Shown here: positions 7,016 through 12,758 of the stretch, piece by piece
Numbering within the stretch: the stretch's first letter is position 1
How the letters are laid out: the number at the start of each line of letters is the position of its first letter
From: CAYGUK01 sp964352985
GTDB lineage: Bacteria > Pseudomonadota > Gammaproteobacteria > JAHCLG01
Length of the DNA stretch: 12,758 nt
Direction: 5' to 3'
NCBI GenBank assembly: GCA_964352985.1
Contig: CAYGUK010000110.1
Coordinates: forward strand, 1 to 12,758
Program-made: the position numbers and the translations under genes
Notes under the pieces: model-generated
Database searches by the model: none
Told to the model about the DNA's origin: nothing
The model's input: only the letters and a program-made list of their open reading frames with translations

Positions 7016-7957
7016 TCACCAAGCATCATCTACATTTTCTGACATTAGAGCTGTAACTTGATTGCCTTTTTTATTGTAAATGACACGTTCAAATACACTT
7101 GCACAAATTATTGCAATACTGCTTCCATTCATAGCAAGAGCACGTCTGGAATCAAATTTTATATATTCTCGCCAGTTAAAACCATCACCGGGATCTGAAA
7201 TTCTCAAATAATATTCCTTTTGTTTTTTTTGAAATACCACCTCAACATATTTATCACCATTTTCTGGAAGATTTTGAAGTTTAATGACCTCTTCTTGATA
7301 TGACTTATTTAATATCAACTCGTTTTTTTTATGAAATCCCAAAGATAACAGACCATGTTCTACTGCATTTTGCAATAATTGTTTTATACCCGCTCTCACC
7401 ATTTGTGGATTAGGATACATTAGTGAAATATGTCTTGATAAATATTCGACTTCTTGCATTGTTTGTATTAAAAATTTTGCGCTATTAATCGTTTTTAGTG
7501 CCAAATTATGATTATTTAATTTATTTGTTATCAACTTGTGTTGATTATATTGATAAATACAATGACGAATTTGTGTAAGCGCATCTTCAATTTTCATTGG
7601 CCAAGTTAATAATAGATAAGAATCTTCATCAATATTTAATGTATATAACTTTTCATAGAATTTTTCCCGACTATAATCGACAGGAATAAATATAATGACT
7701 GGCAATAATGTAATATTCGTAATTCTTGCAAGAAGATCCATGACTTTTACATAAATCTTATCTTGACTAATATAGGCAACAATCGCTGACAGTTTTTCCA
7801 TATTATTACTTGAGTTTTGTGAAACCTCATCATTTAGCATATTTACTACATTCAAAAAATTTGATAAATGTGTTTCTAGAGAGAAATGATCATCATTGTT
7901 AATAAGTAGTATTTTGTTTTTTTTATTGTTTTCAGCTAGGTCAATAAAATTATTCAT
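7016..7957 (-). CDS. Pseudo-receiver fused to RsbW/SpoIIE-phosphatase-type HATPase domain
   Basis: A 313-residue protein ending the T1SS-like operon. Residues 14-135 look like a response-regulator receiver fold: ILLINND with the acidic pair D22/D23, and a final LLTWP at 116-120. The phospho-acceptor position reads IVAYIS (Y62 instead of Asp), the Thr/Ser position is hydrophobic (IIFIP), and the conserved Lys is W119. Phosphorylation is therefore unlikely. Residues about 155-306 resemble the HATPase domain found with RsbW and SpoIIE-family phosphatases. They include the N-box LLQNAVEHG (N197), LPENGDKYVEVVF, the G1-box SDPGDGFNW (D255) and YNKKGNQVTAL. The usual HGRGI of the G2 box reads NGSSI (277-281). 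ATG 7957 has GGAG upstream and is 1 nt from the HlyD stop. A regulatory or ATP-sensing partner of the secretion proteins is inferred; kinase activity is unproven. Confidence 0.75.
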   Translation of the reverse strand: MNNFIDLAENNKKNKILLINNDDHFSLETHLSNFLNVVNMLNDEVSQNSSNNMEKLSAIVAYISQDKIYVKVMDLLARITNITLLPVIIFIPVDYSREKFYEKLYTLNIDEDSYLLLTWPMKIEDALTQIRHCIYQYNQHKLITNKLNNHNLALKTINSAKFLIQTMQEVEYLSRHISLMYPNPQMVRAGIKQLLQNAVEHGLLSLGFHKKNELILNKSYQEEVIKLQNLPENGDKYVEVVFQKKQKEYYLRISDPGDGFNWREYIKFDSRRALAMNGSSIAIICASVFERVIYNKKGNQVTALMSENVDDAW

Positions 7958-7958
7958 A

Positions 7959-9278
7959 CTATCTCTCCGTCAATGCTTCCTGTTTCGTCGTAAGAATTGG
8001 TTTTAAAAGATATGCTATCACTGATTTTTTCCCCGTTAGGATATCAGCTTGTACTCTCATCCCTGGTATAAGAAATTTTTTCTTATTACTTACAATCATC
8101 ACGTTAGTTTTTAAATGAATTCTTCCTCTATAATAAGAATTTCCATTTTCATCCGTAAAGGTAGATGCAGATAGGTATGAAATTTCGCCATGAATGATAC
8201 CATATCTTATATAATCGTAACTGGTGATTTTTACTTTAACAGGCTGTCCTATCGTAATATGACCAATATCTTTTGGCATAATTCTTACTTGTGCTATCAA
8301 TTCTTTTCCATATGGAACTAACTCAGCAATGCTTTGCCCCGGCGAAACAACTTGACCCACTGAGTTTAATGAAAGTGATTTAATAATGCCTTCTTCAGGC
8401 GCTCTTATAACCAACCTTAATTTGGCATTTTTTAATTTTTCAATAATTTCTAAATTTTGCGAAATTTCTGAATCTATTTTCTCAAGATCATGATTAACTT
8501 TATCACGATATTTAGCCCGAAAAGTCACCAATCTTTCTTGATATTCTTTAATTGATTTTTTACTTCTACCTATATCAATTATGATAGATCTATATCTTCC
8601 AGAAAGATTGATTACTTTACGTTTTTCTAATAAAATTTGTAATTCCGACTCATAACCCTGTTCGTTCAATGAACTCCTCATTTCGTAAATTTTTTTTGAT
8701 AGTTCCAACTCATCACTGATCGTTATTTTTTGATTTAATAACTCTTTCAATAAGTGTTGTTGTTGATCTATTTGATTATTAATTAAACGCTCTTCACTTT
8801 CTTTAGCTTTCACCATATCGTTAAAAATTTGTTTTTGTCTACTAATAATTAAGTTGTATTTCTTATCATATATCGAATAATCTGGTGCTCTATTTTGTAA
8901 GAATGCCCGTAATCTTTCAGCTTGTAATGAAAGTATAAAATTTTTATTAATTGCTCGCTTCAAATCCTCTTTTACATTCACACTTTTTAATTCAAGAATC
9001 ACTTGTCCCTTAGTGACATGCTCACCCTCATATACATTAATCTTCTCAACAATACCTCCATCATAATGTTGTATTCGAATTAAGGATCCTTTAGGTATAA
9101 TATCCCCCTCCGCTTTCGTTATTTCATCGACTGTTGCAAAACAACACCAAATTAAAAATAACATAAAAAAACTGCAGATAATGAGCATGGTTGATAATAC
9201 TATTTTTGGTTGTACGCGTTCAGTTAATCGGTAGTTCATATCAAGCTCATTTAAGATGGTCTCTTTTGTATTTTTCAT
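7959..9278 (-). CDS. HlyD-family T1SS periplasmic adaptor
   Basis: A 439-residue membrane-fusion protein of the HlyD/LapC type, which connects an inner-membrane ABC exporter to an outer-membrane channel. A short cytoplasmic N-terminus is followed by one TM helix (about 26-49). Then come ATVDEITKAEGDIIPKGSL and the first lipoyl half (HYDGGIVEKINVYEGEHVTKG, with Q-H-Y-D-G-G at 70-75). A long, strongly charged coiled-coil region spans about 100-290. The second lipoyl half is VIRAPEEGIIKSLSLNSVGQ. The typical C-terminal signature is PGMRVQADILTGKKSVI followed by AYLLKP. The length is normal and no motif is lost, in contrast with the two ABC partners. ATG 9278 is 5 nt after the ABC2 stop; ACGAG overlapping that stop is the only RBS-like sequence, so coupled translation is likely. 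Confidence 0.93.
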   Translation of the reverse strand: MKNTKETILNELDMNYRLTERVQPKIVLSTMLIICSFFMLFLIWCCFATVDEITKAEGDIIPKGSLIRIQHYDGGIVEKINVYEGEHVTKGQVILELKSVNVKEDLKRAINKNFILSLQAERLRAFLQNRAPDYSIYDKKYNLIISRQKQIFNDMVKAKESEERLINNQIDQQQHLLKELLNQKITISDELELSKKIYEMRSSLNEQGYESELQILLEKRKVINLSGRYRSIIIDIGRSKKSIKEYQERLVTFRAKYRDKVNHDLEKIDSEISQNLEIIEKLKNAKLRLVIRAPEEGIIKSLSLNSVGQVVSPGQSIAELVPYGKELIAQVRIMPKDIGHITIGQPVKVKITSYDYIRYGIIHGEISYLSASTFTDENGNSYYRGRIHLKTNVMIVSNKKKFLIPGMRVQADILTGKKSVIAYLLKPILTTKQEALTER

Positions 9279-9283
9279 TGTAG

Positions 9284-11476
9284 TTACTCGTATAACAATT
9301 CATTGATAGATAAATGTTTAATATCATCATAATTTTTTACTAATGCTGTTCCATATTTTCGAAACACAATAACTTTATCTGCCAATTCAATTAAATTCTG
9401 TCTATTTGTGACGTAAAATATAGTTTTTTTACCCCGCCAAACCTTAATATTTTCTATAAGATTTTGTCCACATTCATCATTCATGATCATTCCAGGTAAC
9501 TCATCAAGTAATAAAATTTTTGATTGCAATGCGTAAACCCGCGCAAGATTAATTTTATAGAGTAAAGATTTTGGCAGATTTTGAAAGGCATCAGCACTAA
9601 CCTCAGTATCAATACCATTCTCAAGTAATGAAATATTGTTCATAGCATTAACTTGTTCTAATAAATAAATAATTTCATGTGTTGATATATTCGGTGAGAC
9701 CATTCTAATATTATCCGCTATGGTACCATTAAACAATGTTGGCTTTTGCGGCATATAAACAATATTTTCTCGAATATCATTTAAATTAAACTGTTTGATT
9801 TCTTTATTATCAATTAATATTTTACCCACATTTGGGGTATTCAAACCATTCATTAATTTTAACAAGGTTGTTTTACCTGAACCATTATTACCAATAACAG
9901 CGACACATTCGCCTTCATTTATATCAAAACTTAAATTGCGAATAATTAAGTTGCTTAGTTTTGTGTAGTAGATACTCAGATTTATTGCTTTAATATTCCC
10001 ATAAATAGTTTTATGCGTAATTCGATCGATTCTTTGATTAAATTCGGAATCTAAGTCCATAAAATTATCAACTTGCTGTATACTTTTTTTAAGCTTTTCG
10101 ACTCGACTAATACTAGAAATAAAATATTGTATTGGTGAGAGAACTCGCCAAAGTATAAATAAGCTTGCAATTAGTGAGCCAGGCGTAATAGCCGCATTCC
10201 AGATCATCATCACCCCTATCATCACAGTCAAAATGGCTGCGAGTATAGAAACACCTCGTACAACACAGTCTATAACATGTGTAAAAAAAAGTGACCTGAA
10301 ATTAATCGATTTATATTGTAATGATAGTTGTTGAATTTTAACAATATAATATTTTGTTAACCCTATAAATCTCAATGAGTTAATTTTATCTAAAATCTCA
10401 ATTAATAATGCTTGCTTTTCAGTATTATTTGTTGCTGTAATTTTAATTAATATTTTTAGCTTATTATAGGCTAGTAATCCAATAATTAAATACACCAATA
10501 TCGCAAATAAGGGAATGAGAACTAACCAACCTGAAATTAAACCAATGATAAAAATTAAAATTATAGTAAAAGGAAGTTCCAATAATGTCGTAAAAATAGG
10601 TCCCGTGAAAAAATCTCTTAAAGTAGAAAATGATTTTATCCTCGCAATCTGCGATGCAATTGGTGCACTTTCAACAGTAGTCAATTTTAAACTTAGTAGT
10701 TTTTCAATAACTGATGTGTTTACAATATTATCAACCCTCGATCCTAACCACGCTATATTTTTAGTTCGAATATATTTCAAACATGATTCAGCTACTAATG
10801 CAATTGTCACACCAGCAGTTAAATATAATAATGTATTTATATTTCCTGTGTAAATAACTTTATCGTAAACCAGTAAAACATATATTGGAATTGCCAATGA
10901 TAATAAATGCAGCACTAATGAAAGTAAAAGAAACTCTATAAAAAAAGATCGGAACCGCTTAATTAAAGCATTAAACCAAGTTGTTTCTAACAAAGTTCTA
11001 TTTCTAACTGCTAACTCGAAGTCATCTTCATTGAACTCTGCAAACTTATATATTTTATCTTTTGTTTCTAAATTCGTTATTGCTTTATGAGTGTCATTCT
11101 CAACATCATATCTAAATATCTTATCTTCTTTTCGATATAATATATGTAAATTTTGCTTCTTCTTTTTTCTATTATTAATAATTAAACAAGGATACTCAAT
11201 TGTTTGTAGAGATTGGGTTGTATCTACTTCAATAGCGATATAATTAAAACGACACATTATATTTATTACACAGTGTTCAGGACTATCTGAATTTGAGTTT
11301 GATATTTTATGATATATTGATTTTATATTATCTAATTCAGAAGGTTTTAACAAATACAGCAAAGCAACAATTGATGATAAACTTGTTTCAGATAATTGGC
11401 AGTGATTATCGGCCAAATGTGCTTTAACATTATAAATATGTTGATTTAAATCCAACTCTAGTTCTGATTTATTCAT
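9284..11476 (-). CDS. T1SS-type ABC exporter with degenerate signature and H-loop (ABC2)
   Basis: A 730-residue fusion of an N-terminal cytoplasmic domain (about 1-165, where a T1SS C39-like domain would be), a six-helix exporter TMD (about 178-460) and an NBD (from about 490). Walker A GNNGSGKTT is intact (529-537, K535). Q-loop Gln is present in YMPQKPTLFNGTI. Walker B LLLDE is intact (D658, E659). The signature LSGGQ reads LPKSL (634-638), the D-loop reads LPGM, and the H-loop His is N691 (VTNRQN). It could bind ATP but lacks two elements needed for canonical hydrolysis. ATG 11476 is preferred: AGG lies 4 nt upstream, and it starts 1 nt after the ABC1 stop. An in-frame TTG at 11494 would add six residues and overlap ABC1. 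The pairing with ABC1 recalls the two-ABC RtxB/RtxE arrangement of Vibrio RTX secretion. Confidence 0.9.
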   Translation of the reverse strand: MNKSELELDLNQHIYNVKAHLADNHCQLSETSLSSIVALLYLLKPSELDNIKSIYHKISNSNSDSPEHCVINIMCRFNYIAIEVDTTQSLQTIEYPCLIINNRKKKKQNLHILYRKEDKIFRYDVENDTHKAITNLETKDKIYKFAEFNEDDFELAVRNRTLLETTWFNALIKRFRSFFIEFLLLSLVLHLLSLAIPIYVLLVYDKVIYTGNINTLLYLTAGVTIALVAESCLKYIRTKNIAWLGSRVDNIVNTSVIEKLLSLKLTTVESAPIASQIARIKSFSTLRDFFTGPIFTTLLELPFTIILIFIIGLISGWLVLIPLFAILVYLIIGLLAYNKLKILIKITATNNTEKQALLIEILDKINSLRFIGLTKYYIVKIQQLSLQYKSINFRSLFFTHVIDCVVRGVSILAAILTVMIGVMMIWNAAITPGSLIASLFILWRVLSPIQYFISSISRVEKLKKSIQQVDNFMDLDSEFNQRIDRITHKTIYGNIKAINLSIYYTKLSNLIIRNLSFDINEGECVAVIGNNGSGKTTLLKLMNGLNTPNVGKILIDNKEIKQFNLNDIRENIVYMPQKPTLFNGTIADNIRMVSPNISTHEIIYLLEQVNAMNNISLLENGIDTEVSADAFQNLPKSLLYKINLARVYALQSKILLLDELPGMIMNDECGQNLIENIKVWRGKKTIFYVTNRQNLIELADKVIVFRKYGTALVKNYDDIKHLSINELLYE

Positions 11477-11477
11477 A

Positions 11478-12758
11478 TTACCTGACACTCTCAATCAAAA
11501 AATTCTTATTTTGAAATCTAGGGTTCACACTAATTTTTCCTTCACTTAAATCCAGCTTTAGATCAGCCAAGCTAATAATGTTATTATCATTTGAGAAAAT
11601 GATCATCGTTGTATTAGGTTTAAGTTTTGCAAGAATTGTATAAACTGCATGATAAGATTTTATATCAAATGATTTTTCAGCATAATAGTATATTATTATT
11701 TTTGGCTTATTAAGTAATGCCCGAGCAATGTTAATTCTTTGTCTCATATTTATCGTTAATAGTTCTTCATTTTTTCCACCAATTTTAGTATTATATCCTT
11801 GATCTAAAATTTCTATTTCCTCATCTAGATGTAACAAATGACATAAGTTACTTATAGATTTATCACAACTAGAATTAAATCTAGCAATATTTTCCCGAAT
11901 TGTTCCATTGATAATACACTCTTCAAATGATAAATATGCAATATGTTTCACTAATTCTTCACTATCATATTGATGAACATGAATACCATCAATAACAACA
12001 TCCCCTTGCTGTGGGATATAAGTTCCGAGTAATAATCTCACAAGTAAAGTACTTTCTAATTCATTTAATCCAGTAACATATACGGCTTTACCAGGCGAAC
12101 AAACTAAGTTAAGATTTTTTATAATGAATTGTCCATTGTTTAATATTGAATAACCTACATCATTTAAAACAACTGTACCATCGTAATGTGAACTATGATT
12201 TACTTTTTCGATTTGTTTTATTTTCTTGAATTCATCCAATTTTTCTTTTGCAATGATGAAGTCTTGATGACGCAACCATAAAGATAATATATTATGTATT
12301 GGTGGAATCAATCTCCAAGAAATAATAATACATGCGATCAATGCCCCCATAGAGATTAGACCATAGACTGCTAGTGGCGCACCAACAACCAACATACCAA
12401 CTATTATAAACTGTGAAATTAAGCCTACTATGGTTTGAAATAAACCTGAAGAAAAAGTAAATCTATAATTTTCTATACATGATTTTTTTTCAATTCTCTC
12501 AAATTCTTTTGTATAGTTCTCCTCTAAACCATATCCTTTTATAGAGGGAATACTTTTTAATATTTCTACAATTTTCCCATATTTTTGATCATCTGAACTT
12601 GATCTATCTAATAAATAGCATCACAATTTTTTGTTATAAAATATTGCAAGAATAGTAAATGTTGTGATTATAACAATTGGAATAATTGATAAATATATAG
12701 CTATGTAACCCACATTCCGCGGATCTGAATTAGAGAAATTCTGATTTTTTTGTTCCCG
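11478..12758 (-). pseudogene. T1SS-type ABC exporter subunit, NBD lacking catalytic motifs, interrupted by in-frame TGA (ABC1, partial)
   Basis: The minus-strand frame enters from the right edge with exporter TMD sequence (VGYIAIYLSIIPIVIITTF), meets TGA at 12623-12621, then continues in the same frame to a TAA at 11480-11478. The downstream part is TMD (GLISMGALIACIIISWRLIPP) plus a full NBD. The first ATG after the stop is 12395, giving a 305-residue piece without the early helices. Every NBD motif is degenerate. Walker A reads GLNELESTLL with no GK and one residue short. The Q-loop Gln is F (YLSFEE). The signature reads LTINM, though RQRI is kept. Walker B reads IIIYYYAEK in place of LLLDEPT. 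The H-loop reads SND. The frame is otherwise open, so the gene either broke recently or is a catalytically dead partner with one nonsense mutation. A sequencing error at the TGA cannot be excluded. Confidence 0.75.

Noticed and set aside
10515..10853. Plus-strand 112-codon open frame inside ABC2
   Set aside because: It lies opposite strongly recognisable exporter TMD sequence, lacks a convincing RBS, and has no protein-like motif; it is an antisense shadow.
11477..11494. TTG at 11494 as start of ABC2
   Set aside because: ATG 11476 has a suitably placed AGG and begins 1 nt after the ABC1 stop. The TTG would only add six residues read from ABC1 coding sequence.
12621..12623. TGA read as Trp (genetic code change) to explain the ABC1 stop
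   Set aside because: TGG encodes Trp throughout the window, and the pseudo-receiver gene ends naturally at a TGA (7018-7016). A nonsense change is simpler.

Overview
The window is AT-rich DNA from a Gram-negative bacterium, since it encodes an outer-membrane efflux protein, periplasmic adaptors and RND/T1SS parts. The style of the proteins suggests a gammaproteobacterium, perhaps near Legionella/Coxiella: a HelCBA-like efflux operon and a PGGPG-type alpha/beta hydrolase. That placement is an impression from sequence character, not a search result.

Layout. (1) 1-694, minus strand: an alpha/beta hydrolase cut by the left edge, with a probable TTG start. (2) 695-1107: a divergent intergenic region holding a candidate promoter for the hydrolase, a 12-bp hairpin, a possible decayed ORF, and an inverted repeat just before the arsR-type gene. 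(3) 1108-6836, plus strand: a four-gene metal-resistance operon. It contains an ArsR/SmtB repressor, a CzcC-type outer-membrane channel, a CzcB-type adaptor with a His-rich N-terminus, and a CzcA-type RND pump. The pump carries the D403/D409/E416 proton relay typical of divalent-cation (Zn/Cd/Co/Ni) pumps. (4) 6837-7015: a convergent gap with weak inverted repeats and no convincing terminator. (5) 7016-12758, minus strand: a tightly packed type I secretion (T1SS)-like operon entering from the right edge. In transcription order it holds ABC protein 1, ABC protein 2, an HlyD-type adaptor, and a pseudo-receiver/HATPase protein.

How the genes work together. Region 3 is a self-contained metal-sensing and export module. 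The ArsR protein has lost part of the usual alpha-5 metal site but has a C-x2-C-x4-H arrangement in the same helix. Region 5 is the part most worth attention. ABC1 has lost Walker A, Walker B, the signature, the Q-loop and the H-loop. ABC2 keeps Walker A and Walker B but has lost the signature and the H-loop His. Neither composite ATP site of an ABC1-ABC2 pair would therefore be canonical. ABC1 also carries an in-frame TGA. The fourth protein couples a receiver fold without a phospho-acceptor Asp to an RsbW/SpoIIE-phosphatase-type HATPase domain with an altered G2 box. This is either a decaying secretion system or an unusual, possibly undescribed, non-canonical assembly. No substrate gene and no dedicated outer-membrane channel for it lies in the window.

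The minus-strand operon looks AT-richer by eye than the plus-strand metal operon.
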